From Hellea sp039977295 (GTDB taxonomy: Bacteria; Pseudomonadota; Alphaproteobacteria; Caulobacterales; Maricaulaceae): a stretch of 64,000 nucleotides of DNA. A model generated the notes under the pieces. That model had not been told where the DNA came from. It made no database searches and saw nothing but the letters and a program-made list of their open reading frames with translations. The position numbers were made by a program, and so were the translations under genes. This document shows positions 8,656 to 17,306 of this stretch, piece by piece. Numbering within the stretch: position 1 is the first letter of the stretch; every line of letters starts with the position of its first letter. The stretch is taken from NCBI GenBank assembly GCA_039977295.1, contig JBDWDN010000009.1, positions 496,001-560,000 of the forward strand, read 5' to 3'.

Positions 8656-9537
8656 CTAACTACCGTAAACTTTTTGCGCGGGCGGCGTAATTTTTACGAG
8701 CTCATCAATGACGCCGCCAATTTCATCTGGGGCGTAACGCGCGCCTTTGTCTTTCATGGGGCCGGTCTTCCAACCTTCAGCGATAGAGAGTTTTCCGCCC
8801 CAGCTTTCAAAACACTGACCCGAGATATGTGAAGACTGCTCGGAGCAAAGATAGACGATTAACGGCGCCACATTGGCCGGATCCATCGCGTCAAAGCTAC
8901 CATCTTCAGGCTTTTTCATCATTTCGGCAAAGACCTCTTCGGTCATGCCGGTTCGGCCCTGCGGCGCAACAGCATTGGCCGTAATTCCGTAGCGGCCAAG
9001 TTCCGCCGCTTGGTTTAGCGTTAGACCAAGAATGCCAGCTTTGGCGGCGACGTAATTTGATTGTCCGACAGAGCCTTGAAGCCCCGCGCCAGAGCTTGTG
9101 TTGATGATGCGGGCGTTAACGGATTTGCCCTCTTTGCTTTGTTGACGCCAATATTTCGCGGCATGTGAGCTGATGCAAAAATGACCCTTCAGATGCACGG
9201 CTATAACAGCGTCCCAATCATCAGGGGATAGTGACGTAAACATGCGGTCACGGTTTTGTCCCGCATTATTCACAACGCCGTGCAGGTCGCCAAAACTATC
9301 AATAGCGCTTTTCACAATATCAAAGGCGCTATCATAATCGGTGATATTCCCAAGGTTAGAGATGGCCTGCCCGCCAGCCGTATTAATCGTATCTACTGTG
9401 GCTTGAGCCGTCTCGGCGTTGATATCATTGACCACAACATTTGCGCCGTTCTCACCCAAAGCGATAGCATAAGCGCGGCCAAGCCCGCCGCCGGCGCCCG
9501 TCACAATAACTGTTCTATCTTTGCATATAGAAGTCAT
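8656..9537 (-). CDS. SDR, 3-hydroxyacyl-CoA dehydrogenase-like
   Basis: 293 residues. VIVTGAGGGLGRAYA (cofactor site), NNAGQNRD, a Ser-Tyr-Lys triad ending in YVAAK, and a C-terminal tail of about 45 residues resemble the dehydrogenase unit of peroxisomal-type multifunctional enzymes and the mycobacterial Hsd4A/Rv3548c group. The likely reaction is NAD-dependent oxidation of a 3-hydroxyacyl-CoA before thiolysis. It starts 2 bases past the thiolase stop, which fits a step just ahead of FadA6. The ATG at 9537 is chosen because the preceding 17 codons overlap the thiolase end and are Arg-rich non-SDR sequence. Confidence 0.75.
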   Translation of the reverse strand: MTSICKDRTVIVTGAGGGLGRAYAIALGENGANVVVNDINAETAQATVDTINTAGGQAISNLGNITDYDSAFDIVKSAIDSFGDLHGVVNNAGQNRDRMFTSLSPDDWDAVIAVHLKGHFCISSHAAKYWRQQSKEGKSVNARIINTSSGAGLQGSVGQSNYVAAKAGILGLTLNQAAELGRYGITANAVAPQGRTGMTEEVFAEMMKKPEDGSFDAMDPANVAPLIVYLCSEQSSHISGQCFESWGGKLSIAEGWKTGPMKDKGARYAPDEIGGVIDELVKITPPAQKVYGS

Positions 9538-9539
9538 AA

Positions 9540-10691
9540 TTAGAGTCTTTCGATAATGGTGACATTGGCCACGCCGCCGCCTTCGCACATGGTTTGAAGA
9601 CCATAGCGGCCGCCGCGCCGTTCAAGCTCATGCAGTAAGGTTGTCATCAGCTTCGTTCCGGTTGACCCTAGCGGATGGCCCAGCGCAATCGCGCCGCCAT
9701 TCACATTTGTCTTCTCATGCCCGATACCCGTTTCTTGCATCCATGCCATGGGCACAGGCGCGAAGGCTTCGTTACATTCGGCGATATCGATGTCATTCGC
9801 GCTCATGCCTGCACGTTTAAGCGCGCGTTTCGTGGCCGCAATCGGCCCGGTGAGCATCATAATGGGGTCATCGCCCATGACGTCTAAATGATGAATGCGC
9901 GCCCGAGGCTTTAGATCGTATTTTTTAACAGCGTCGCCCGAGGCAATCAACATCGCCGAAGACCCGTCACAGGTCTGACTGGCCACGCCCGCCGTGATGA
10001 GGCCGTGCTCATCAAAGGCTTCGAGATCTGCCATGCGCTCTAATGTGGTATTCGCGCGAATAGTTTCGTCCTGCTCTAGGCCATTAATCGGCGAAATTTC
10101 CTTATCAAACCAGCCTTCGCTTCGGGCTTTATCCGCGCGTTGATGTGACGCTAATGAGAACTCTTCTAGCTCTCTTCGCGAGAAGCCCCATTTTTTCGCA
10201 ATTTCCGAAGCGCCGTAAAACTGATTCACAGGAGCTGTGCCAAAACGTTTTACCCAGCCAGGTGAAGTATGAAATACATGATCAAAGCCTAGCGCCTGTC
10301 CTGCAACCATAGCCGCTCCAATCGGGATTTTACTCATTGTCTGGACGCCGCCCGCAATAACAACATCTTGCGTGCCGCTCATCACCGCTTGCGCTGCGAA
10401 ATGCACAGCTTGTTGGGAGGAGCCGCATTGACGGTCGATCGTAACGCCGGGCACGACCAGATCATAGCCTGCAACAAGCCAGGCACTGCGCGCAATGTTG
10501 CCAGCCAATGGCCCCACCGCGTCCAAACAGCCAAAGATGACGTCATCATATTCGGCATCGGGAATGTCGTTGCGCTCAACAATTTCTTTGATGACATGGG
10601 CCGCTAGGTCCGCGCCGTGAATGTCTTGCAGGCTGCCGCGCCGCTTGCCTGTGGGTGTGCGGGTTGCGTCAATAATATAAGCTTCGCCCAT
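9540..10691 (-). CDS. fadA6: FadA6-like thiolase
   Basis: 383 residues, a full-length thiolase. The nucleophilic Cys89 lies in DRQCGSSQQA, the base pair His339 in NGGAIALGHPLG and Cys369 in CEGGG. The whole protein follows mycobacterial FadA6 (for example IARSAWLVAGY, VPGVT-DRQCGSS and ERRGGRYGLQTMCEGGG). FadA6 thiolytically cleaves ring-derived beta-ketoacyl-CoAs in the final stage of steroid catabolism. It lies in the operon 2 bases ahead of the SDR gene and 2 bases after an ACAD gene, consistent with translational coupling. Confidence 0.85.
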   Translation of the reverse strand: MGEAYIIDATRTPTGKRRGSLQDIHGADLAAHVIKEIVERNDIPDAEYDDVIFGCLDAVGPLAGNIARSAWLVAGYDLVVPGVTIDRQCGSSQQAVHFAAQAVMSGTQDVVIAGGVQTMSKIPIGAAMVAGQALGFDHVFHTSPGWVKRFGTAPVNQFYGASEIAKKWGFSRRELEEFSLASHQRADKARSEGWFDKEISPINGLEQDETIRANTTLERMADLEAFDEHGLITAGVASQTCDGSSAMLIASGDAVKKYDLKPRARIHHLDVMGDDPIMMLTGPIAATKRALKRAGMSANDIDIAECNEAFAPVPMAWMQETGIGHEKTNVNGGAIALGHPLGSTGTKLMTTLLHELERRGGRYGLQTMCEGGGVANVTIIERL

Positions 10692-10693
10692 GT

Positions 10694-11677
10694 CTAAGTC
10701 TCTCCTTTAAAGGTTTCGCCGGGGCCGAGATTAGCGCCCCCATTCAAAACATAATCTTCCAGTTTTTTCATATGATAATGACGGTCACCCCAGTCGCCGC
10801 AAAGCGCCCAGGCGCGTTTCATAAAGAGGTGTAAATCGACTTCATAAGTATAGCCCATTCCGCCGTGAACTTGTATCGCGGTTTCAGCCGCAAGCATCGC
10901 CGTATCTATGGCCGCGATCTTAGCATTGTGAACCGCCGCGCCGCCTTTCAGGGCCGCGAGATGAATAATGGGGCGCGTAAATTCGATCTGGGTATGCACA
11001 TTGGCAAGCTGATGTTTTACGGCTTGGAAAGACCCGATAGGCTTGCCAAATTGATGACGGTCTTTTGCGTATTCAACAGACATTTCAACCATCCGCATGG
11101 AAAGGCCAATAAGTTGCGCCGCTGTCAGGACTGCGCCGTGCATATCAGCCAGCTCATTTTGCTCGCCCTGAAGATCAGCTTTATATAACCAGCGCAAAGG
11201 GTCGATAGAATTGCGGGGCTCTAACGTTACCTCAGACCGCGCGACGCATCTTCCGCCGCTTTTCGACGTGATAATAAAATGGTCGCACCACTCCCCGCAA
11301 TTAACATGGGGCGACAATGGCGTAATAAGGCCCAGTGAAATTTCACCAGATATCACTTTTTCAAGCAATTCGGTTTCTTTGAGTTGTGATAAAAGTGGCA
11401 CGACTATGCCCGCCACATCGACATAAGGCTCCGGCAATCCCGCATAACCCGCCGCTTCCGCGATGCCTGCCATAACAACCAAAGGCTGAGACAAGCCGTC
11501 ATTTTCCTCAGAAGCTAAAATTCCGAAGAGCCCTAAATCTGCAAATTGTTTCCACAAACCTATAGGCGGGTTTCCGGCGACAATGCCGCGCATGCGCTCG
11601 AGCGTATTCTCGCCGTCAAAGACAGTCTTCGCGGCCTCAATTAAATCTTGTTGATCTTCTGTGAAACGGAAATCCAT
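10694..11677 (-). CDS. acyl-CoA dehydrogenase partner subunit (short)
   Basis: 327 residues. It starts MDFRFTEDQQDLIEAAK and carries YAKDRHQFGKPIGSFQAVKH and IQVHGGMGYTYEVDLHLFMKRA, which mark it as an ACAD-fold subunit. It is shorter than the usual 380 residues, with a reduced middle beta domain, and lacks both alternative catalytic Glu contexts. The following position in the operon (11680-12837) holds a catalytic-type ACAD 2 bases away, so this is probably the second heteromeric pair, in the style of FadE31-FadE33. Confidence 0.78.
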   Translation of the reverse strand: MDFRFTEDQQDLIEAAKTVFDGENTLERMRGIVAGNPPIGLWKQFADLGLFGILASEENDGLSQPLVVMAGIAEAAGYAGLPEPYVDVAGIVVPLLSQLKETELLEKVISGEISLGLITPLSPHVNCGEWCDHFIITSKSGGRCVARSEVTLEPRNSIDPLRWLYKADLQGEQNELADMHGAVLTAAQLIGLSMRMVEMSVEYAKDRHQFGKPIGSFQAVKHQLANVHTQIEFTRPIIHLAALKGGAAVHNAKIAAIDTAMLAAETAIQVHGGMGYTYEVDLHLFMKRAWALCGDWGDRHYHMKKLEDYVLNGGANLGPGETFKGET

Positions 11678-11679
11678 GG

Positions 11680-12837
11680 CTATTTCCTTGGCAATCCGAG
11701 AACACGCTCTGCTAAGATGTTACGCTGAATTTCATTCGTGCCTGCATAAATAGGCCCCGCAAGAGAGAACATATAACCATCAAGCCAGCGACCATTATCA
11801 ATAGCATCAAGCCCATCTTCAAGCTCTGCCTGCGCGCCCATAATACTCATGGCTGTGCGGTGCATATGCCTATCCAAATCCGACCAAAATAGTTTATTGG
11901 CGCTACTCTCAGAACTGATAGAGGCCCCCGCTTGCACACGGCTAACTAATTGATAAGTCGCCGCGCAGAAACGTTCCGTATTCATCCACGCATGAATGAC
12001 CTGTTCTCCTACGCCGCCTGATAAGCGGTCTTTATGCTGCTGATAAAGCTTAACCAAACGCGCCGCAGCGGCTTGAAATCTTGCCGGCGAGCGCAATAAT
12101 AATCCCCGCTCAAAGCCTGCAGTCGCCATCGCCACGCCCCAGCCGCCATGTTCGGGGCCAAGCAGGTTTTCAGCAGGCACGCGCACCTCATCAAAAAACA
12201 ATTCTGCAAATCCAGGGTCGCCGTCAAGCTGCGCGATTGGACGCCGCGTTAGGCCTGGACTATCCAGCGGCACAAGAATTTTAGACAGGCCTTTATGCCG
12301 TTCGCTTCCCGCCTCTGTGCGCACAAGCGCAAAACACCAATCGGCAAAGACGGCGCGAGAAGACCATGTTTTTTGACCCGTAATCACATAATGGTCGCCA
12401 TCTTTGACGGCTTTGGTTCGGATCGCGGCCATGTCAGAGCCCGCACCAGGTTCGCTCCAAGCCTGGGCCCAAATCTCTTCGCCCGACGCCATAGGCGGGA
12501 GGAAGCGGGCCTTCTGAGCCTGCGTTCCATATTCCATAATGGTCGGCGCGAGCAAAAATATTCCGTTTTGGCTGACCCGCAGCGGCGCATCAGCGCGGTA
12601 ATATTCTTCCTCAAAAATCAGCCAAGAGACGAGGTCAAGCCCGCGCCCGCCATATTCAACGGGCCAATTTACATTGCCCCATTTATCTGTCGCCAGAGTG
12701 TGCTCCCATTCGCGGTGCAACTCAAAACCTTCAGCCGTATCAAAACTCGGTAATCGCGATTTTGGCGCGTGCACAGCAAGCCAATCTCGCACCTCAGCAC
12801 GAAAAGTTTTCTGCTCGGATGTGTAGCTAATATCCAA
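11680..12837 (-). CDS. acyl-CoA dehydrogenase, catalytic-type subunit
   Basis: 385 residues with standard ACAD domains: WSEPGAGSDMAAIRTKAV in the middle domain and IYAGTNEIQRNILAERVLGLPRK at the end. Glu243 in GFERG is the candidate base; the MCAD-position Glu is replaced in Y-A-G-T. It is probably the partner of 10694-11677. It lies immediately downstream of echA20 (2-base gap), which places it in C/D-ring degradation. It resembles the FadE31-type proteins of actinobacterial KstR2 regulons, by recall only. Confidence 0.8.
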   Translation of the reverse strand: MDISYTSEQKTFRAEVRDWLAVHAPKSRLPSFDTAEGFELHREWEHTLATDKWGNVNWPVEYGGRGLDLVSWLIFEEEYYRADAPLRVSQNGIFLLAPTIMEYGTQAQKARFLPPMASGEEIWAQAWSEPGAGSDMAAIRTKAVKDGDHYVITGQKTWSSRAVFADWCFALVRTEAGSERHKGLSKILVPLDSPGLTRRPIAQLDGDPGFAELFFDEVRVPAENLLGPEHGGWGVAMATAGFERGLLLRSPARFQAAAARLVKLYQQHKDRLSGGVGEQVIHAWMNTERFCAATYQLVSRVQAGASISSESSANKLFWSDLDRHMHRTAMSIMGAQAELEDGLDAIDNGRWLDGYMFSLAGPIYAGTNEIQRNILAERVLGLPRK

Positions 12838-12839
12838 GT

Positions 12840-13598
12840 CTAATCCTTTTTAAACTCTGCCGCTTTGCCCGTCTCAACAAAGGCATCGCGCGATTTTTGG
12901 CTATCTTCATGCATATACATTTCAAAGGTAAAGCCCTGCTCCCAGCGATAACTCGCATCCACATCAAAAGGCTCAATGCCGTTCAGCGCCTGCTTGGCGA
13001 TACGAAGCGCGTCTCTCGATTTCGCCGCGAGGGTTTTAGCGTAGCCCATAGCAGTGTCGACAAGCTCGTCGCGTGGAACGACTTTTTCAATGCCGCCTAA
13101 GCGCCACGCCTCTTGCGCAGATATTTTGCCGCCCGTCAGAAATGCCGCGCGCACTTTCGCAACGCCTAACATGCGCTGGAGATGCGCCGCCCCGCCCATA
13201 GCGCCGCGGTCAATTTCAGGCAGAGAAAAATAAGCATCATCAGAGGCGATAACGATATCAGCCGCCCCGCACATAATAACGCCGCCGCCAATAATGAATT
13301 TATGCGCAGCTACGATAACAGGGACTTCACAGTCATGAATGGCTTTTCCTGTGAGATAATTCCCTTTATTGACGCCAACGATGGCAGAGCCGTCATGGGC
13401 CAGTTCTTTAATATCCACACCTGCACAAAACCCTTTACCTTCGGCGCGAATGAGAATGACTTTTACGTCGGCACGCCGACCTAAGGTTGTGATAACCCTT
13501 GGAATTTCATTCCATGTTTCACCGTTAAAGGCATTGACAGGCGGGAAATCAAAGACGACTTCGGCGATATTGTCAGCGACATTTGTGATTATGGGCAT
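12840..13598 (-). CDS. echA20: EchA20-like crotonase, D-ring-opening hydrolase
   Basis: 252 residues, crotonase fold. Oxyanion-hole segments are RAEGKGFCAGVDIKE and KFIIGGGVIMCG. The text VVFDFPPVNA near the start, EIDRGAMGGAAHL and the tail SYRWEQGFTFEMYMHE parallel mycobacterial EchA20 (Rv3550). EchA20 hydrolytically opens the last steroid ring of the indene-carboxyl-CoA intermediate before IpdAB acts. ipdA, ipdB and ipdC in the same transcript support the call. Confidence 0.8.
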   Translation of the reverse strand: MPIITNVADNIAEVVFDFPPVNAFNGETWNEIPRVITTLGRRADVKVILIRAEGKGFCAGVDIKELAHDGSAIVGVNKGNYLTGKAIHDCEVPVIVAAHKFIIGGGVIMCGAADIVIASDDAYFSLPEIDRGAMGGAAHLQRMLGVAKVRAAFLTGGKISAQEAWRLGGIEKVVPRDELVDTAMGYAKTLAAKSRDALRIAKQALNGIEPFDVDASYRWEQGFTFEMYMHEDSQKSRDAFVETGKAAEFKKD

Positions 13599-13616
13599 GT
13601 AATGTCTCCAAGGTGC

Positions 13617-13643
13617 GTCCTCACCCCGTGCGCGGGGGAGGAC
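13617..13643. repeat. intra-operon hairpin (REP-like)
   Basis: GTCCTC pairs with GAGGAC and CCCCG with CGGGG around a TGCG loop, with a single bulged A. It sits in the 64-base gap between ipdC and echA20, the longest gap in this 20-gene run, and has no T-run. It looks like a dispersed intergenic palindrome or an mRNA-stabilising hairpin rather than a terminator. Confidence 0.6.
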
Positions 13644-13662
13644 GTAAGTATTTTAAATCTCA

Positions 13663-14721
13663 TCATGCGCCCACTCTTTTTAGGCTTGCTTCGGCGTCGG
13701 CGATAATTTTGCCGACTATATCCGCGCAAGATGGCAAATCATCGATGAGCCCTGCAATTTGTCCGCTTGGCAAAACGCCTTCATCTGGCTTACCGTCAAC
13801 CATGGCTTTTTGAATAATCATCGGCGCGTTACCCGCCATCATTGTCTGGCCCAAAGTCATATCGGTCTTACTCGCCATGCCCCAAGCCGTTTTGACGGTT
13901 TGCATTAAGCTCATACCCGTTTGCGCTTTATATTTCATTCCGTTTTGAGCCGCACGCATTAACATGCCAAGCTTGGAGCTTTTCTCTAAATCCGCCAATA
14001 GATCATTCATCACCATACGCTGCGGCAGGCCGTCTAGCTTGGTCGAGACGGGTATATTGAGGACATTAGACTTTAAATATTCTGCTTTGGTCGCGTCTGG
14101 CGTTGGGCTATCGGCGCTCATCATAAAACGGGTTCCCATCGCAATACCATCCGCGCCAAATGTCAACGCCGCCGCGAGGCCGCGCCCGTCTTTAAAGCCT
14201 CCGCAGGCCACAACAGGCACGCCAAGATTCTGATCGATCACTTGCGCCAGCAATAACCAAGTCGGCGTGGCGCCTGTATGCCCCCCGCCTTCTTGCCCTT
14301 GGCAGACAAGAATATCCGCGCCCATTTTCACGGCTTTGCTGGCATGTTTGGACGCGCCAATTGTCGGCACGCATTTTAATCCAGCGGCTTTGACTTTATC
14401 TACGATTTTCGGAGACGGTCCACGCCCGTAAGACAGCGCCGCGACATCATAATCAATGCACATATCGATGATCTTATCGACGCTTTGTTGAAAGGCGTGA
14501 ATATTAACACCGAAAGGCTTATCCGTTTGGGATTTAATCAGCTTAATCTCCGCCTCGCATTCTTCTGGCGTCATTACAGCTGCTGCGAGAAAGCCAAATG
14601 CGCCCGCTTTGATACTCGCCGTCACTAATTGCGAGGTCGCCACCCAGCCCATAGCCGTTTGGATGACAGGATAGTCACAACCCAAGGCTTCCGTCAGCGG
14701 AGTATTGAGCGCCTTATGCAC
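13663..14721 (-). CDS. ipdC: IpdC-like flavin-dependent reductase (nitronate monooxygenase family)
   Basis: 352 residues, an FMN TIM barrel of the nitronate monooxygenase family. Seen are GCDYPVIQTAMGWVA at the start, GQEGGGHTG in the middle and VACGGFKDGRGLAAALTFGADGI near the phosphate site. In mycobacterial steroid clusters this family member is IpdC (Rv3553), needed for 5-OH-HIP catabolism. It is adjacent to a crotonase (stop and start abut) and two genes from ipdAB. True nitronate oxidation is possible by fold but unlikely in this setting. Confidence 0.78.
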   Translation of the reverse strand: MHKALNTPLTEALGCDYPVIQTAMGWVATSQLVTASIKAGAFGFLAAAVMTPEECEAEIKLIKSQTDKPFGVNIHAFQQSVDKIIDMCIDYDVAALSYGRGPSPKIVDKVKAAGLKCVPTIGASKHASKAVKMGADILVCQGQEGGGHTGATPTWLLLAQVIDQNLGVPVVACGGFKDGRGLAAALTFGADGIAMGTRFMMSADSPTPDATKAEYLKSNVLNIPVSTKLDGLPQRMVMNDLLADLEKSSKLGMLMRAAQNGMKYKAQTGMSLMQTVKTAWGMASKTDMTLGQTMMAGNAPMIIQKAMVDGKPDEGVLPSGQIAGLIDDLPSCADIVGKIIADAEASLKRVGA

Positions 14722-15618
14722 CTATCCCTCTTTTTCTTTATTCGCTTTGGCCATACTCTTGCCGTCAAAGCCGGCAATGTAATCGCCTTTTACAAGCGTA
14801 TTATTGGCGTGAGCAAAATGGTGATAACCATAAACCATATCCATGCCTGAACGCTTGCCTTGAAGATCTTCAATATGGTTACAGGCTTGTTTGGTCAGGG
14901 CCATAGCGAGGCGCGGTTGCGTCGCTATTTTATCCGCCCAGTTTCTAACGGCTGTTTCAAGCTCGTCACGCGGCACAACTTTATTTATCATGCCGGCGGC
15001 CAGAACGCGTTCCGCAGACCAGCGTTCCCCAAGCAGTAAAAACTCTTTAGCTTGGCGGATGTTAAGCTCAAAGGGGTGAGCGAAATATTCAACGCCTGGA
15101 AAGCCCATTTGAACAACAGGATCTTGGAAAAAAGCGTCATCAGAGGCCACAATAAGATCGCAGACCCAGGCCAGCATTAACCCGCCCGCGATACAGCCCT
15201 TATGGACTTGGGCTATCGTCGGCTTTGGCACAGCGCGCCAGCGGCGACAAAATTCAAGATAAACTTCTTGTTCGCGCACATAGGCTTTCTCAGCGCCCGG
15301 TTTATTATCATGATTATAATTCATAGAGCGGCGATCATCACGGCCTCGATGAAAGTCACGCCCCGGCGTCCCAATATCATGCCCTGCGGAAAAATGCTTC
15401 CCATTCGCGCGAAGAACAATGACCTTTACATCGTCATCGCCCGTGGCCTTAAAAAAGGCATCATCCAGCGCGTAGAGCATCTGTGAATTTTGGCTGTTAT
15501 GATATTTAACGCGGTTTAGTGTCAGATAGGCGACAGCTCCCTCAACGCTGTAAAGAACAGGGTTTTCTTCCTCATAGACAATGTCTGCGGGCGTCTTTGG
15601 AACCGTTTCATTACTCAC
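14722..15618 (-). CDS. enoyl-CoA hydratase/isomerase (crotonase), second in operon
   Basis: 298 residues. Crotonase signatures are RANGKHFSAGHDIG (about residues 70-83) and KGCIAGGLMLAWVCDLIVASDDA (about 140-163). It carries an insertion after the first motif (GRDFHRGRDDRRS) seen in steroid-cluster hydratases of about 300 residues. It overlaps ipdB by 4 bases and directly precedes ipdC, so it should act in C/D-ring breakdown, probably hydrating an enoyl-CoA after an ACAD step. The exact substrate is not readable. Confidence 0.78.
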   Translation of the reverse strand: MSNETVPKTPADIVYEEENPVLYSVEGAVAYLTLNRVKYHNSQNSQMLYALDDAFFKATGDDDVKVIVLRANGKHFSAGHDIGTPGRDFHRGRDDRRSMNYNHDNKPGAEKAYVREQEVYLEFCRRWRAVPKPTIAQVHKGCIAGGLMLAWVCDLIVASDDAFFQDPVVQMGFPGVEYFAHPFELNIRQAKEFLLLGERWSAERVLAAGMINKVVPRDELETAVRNWADKIATQPRLAMALTKQACNHIEDLQGKRSGMDMVYGYHHFAHANNTLVKGDYIAGFDGKSMAKANKEKEG

Positions 15619-16421
15619 GACGCTCTCCGTCCTGCAGGGTTATCTTTAAAGATATAAGCCCGCATATTATGCGGATCATATTTCGCAATTATATCTAATT
15701 GCGCTTGTGTCGGCGCGGCTGTCTCGGGAATATTGTCAGGCCGAACGAGTTCAAATCCTGTATTGTCTTGAACCTCTTCGAAGGTGACGCCCGGGTGGAG
15801 TGACCGCACACGAATAGAGTGGTTGGGCCCCTCGAAATCTAACACGCAGAGATTTGTGATAATCTGGCGGTGATCTAAGCCAATCGGATATTTACCATTT
15901 GGATAACGCGCAGGATTATACCCTGCACCGCTGACCATACTCACTTCGCCTTCGACAAGGGCGCGTTTGTTGTGATTAGCAAAGAACATAGAGGTGCGGT
16001 TATTGACTGTGTTTCCGGGAAGGCCCCGGACGCCCAGCATAGTCACCTTTGGTTTTTCGTAATCACCAATACAAGACAGGTTCATCTGGCCATATTTATC
16101 AACTTGGACAGGCCCCACAAATGCGTGGCGATTGCCTTTGGCGACAATAGTGAAAACCCGTTCATACCCAATGCGGCCTTCTTTTTTAGATTCAAACCCA
16201 GGGCGCGGGCCAACGGGCACTGGCTCGGCCGCAAGGTAATAAAGGCCGTCGCTCATCATCATTCCCGGCAGGAATGTTTCGCGCGCGACATAGCCCGCAA
16301 GCTTGGGCAGCGTTCCTATAAGCGTTGCAAAAACTTCAGGCGTTTCATCTCGAAAGATTTCTGATGCTGCGACAATGGCGAGTTCGGCTAAAGAATATTC
16401 AGGTGAAGAATTGGACATCAT
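15615..16421 (-). CDS. ipdB: IpdB-like CoA-transferase-fold subunit (beta)
   Basis: 268 residues of the class I CoA-transferase beta fold: ELAIVAASEIF at the start, GARGLPGN-like VRGLPGNTVN near residues 132-141, and LDFEGPNHSIRVRSLHPGVTFEEVQDNTGF near the end. With ipdA, 6 bases upstream, it should form the IpdAB complex. In M. tuberculosis IpdAB is not a transferase but a hydrolase that opens the last ring of COCHEA-CoA. AGGAGAG precedes two consecutive ATGs; the second (16418) is equally plausible as the start. Confidence 0.83.
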   Translation of the reverse strand: MMSNSSPEYSLAELAIVAASEIFRDETPEVFATLIGTLPKLAGYVARETFLPGMMMSDGLYYLAAEPVPVGPRPGFESKKEGRIGYERVFTIVAKGNRHAFVGPVQVDKYGQMNLSCIGDYEKPKVTMLGVRGLPGNTVNNRTSMFFANHNKRALVEGEVSMVSGAGYNPARYPNGKYPIGLDHRQIITNLCVLDFEGPNHSIRVRSLHPGVTFEEVQDNTGFELVRPDNIPETAAPTQAQLDIIAKYDPHNMRAYIFKDNPAGRRAS

Positions 16422-16427
16422 ACTCTC

Positions 16428-17306
16428 CTAAAATGCCGGCAGCGCTAGGCTACGAATATGATCTGCGCCGCCAATTTTAGCGGTGTAATCAGCCTCTTCA
16501 ATGAAATCAGACACATAGCCGTCCCAGCCCTCTTTGGCCGTGGCATTATACGCCTTCAAATGCGGAACATCGAAGCCGTAATCTGGCCCGCAAGATGTCG
16601 GATGAGCTCCAAATTTAGCCTCCGCGACACCCGCGACGAGGTTGCGCTCAATGGGCATGCGCAAAATCTTATGGTCATCATTAAAGGCACTTGTCTCGAC
16701 AATGCGCTCGCATGTTAGGTAAGATTTTTTAGCGGCGCGGCAGAACCATTCATCAAAGAACATATCCGGCCCGCCAATATGGCTATTTCCTTTTTGATCG
16801 GCTTCCAGAACATGGCAAAGCGCGACATCTAAGTTTAGCGCTGGCATGGCGACATAATGATCGTCGCTATAAGGGCTCTTTATGGTTTTTATGTCGGGGT
16901 TATAAGTCATGACATCGGTGCCAAGCCCTGCTATACACGGCAAAAAGTCAAGACGCTGCGCGGCCGCTTTCAGGCCAAGTTGAAACATACCTTCATCAAT
17001 TTCCATAACCTCAAATTCGCCTGCACTACGGGCGCGGCGGAAATGCGCTTCGAGTGGAATGGCGTCAAGCGTTACAAAACTGAAAATAAGTTTCTTAATC
17101 TTACGAGCGCTCGCCAACATTCCAACATCGCAGCCGCCATAAGAGACGATGGTTAGGTCTTTCAGATCAGATTTAACAATCTCGCGAATAAGCGCCATCG
17201 GCTTTTGCCGCGCGCCCCATCCGCCTATACCAATGGTCATGCCATCTTCTAATTGCCCGACAATATCAGCCAGGCTCATGCGTTTATCTAACATAATCGT
17301 GCTCAT
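16428..17306 (-). CDS. ipdA: IpdA-like ring-cleaving hydrolase subunit (alpha)
   Basis: 292 residues, the same length as mycobacterial IpdA. It has the class I CoA-transferase alpha fold with MTIGIGGWGARQKPMALIRE near the start. Glu105 in the segment EIDEGMF corresponds, as I recall it, to the residue shown to matter in the M. tuberculosis enzyme. GLGTDVMTYNP and VEADQKGN-type sequence (LEADQKGNSHIGGPD) follow. It partners with ipdB. Its start overlaps the hsaC stop by one base, which shows that A/B-ring and C/D-ring genes share one transcript. Confidence 0.85.
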   Translation of the reverse strand: MSTIMLDKRMSLADIVGQLEDGMTIGIGGWGARQKPMALIREIVKSDLKDLTIVSYGGCDVGMLASARKIKKLIFSFVTLDAIPLEAHFRRARSAGEFEVMEIDEGMFQLGLKAAAQRLDFLPCIAGLGTDVMTYNPDIKTIKSPYSDDHYVAMPALNLDVALCHVLEADQKGNSHIGGPDMFFDEWFCRAAKKSYLTCERIVETSAFNDDHKILRMPIERNLVAGVAEAKFGAHPTSCGPDYGFDVPHLKAYNATAKEGWDGYVSDFIEEADYTAKIGGADHIRSLALPAF

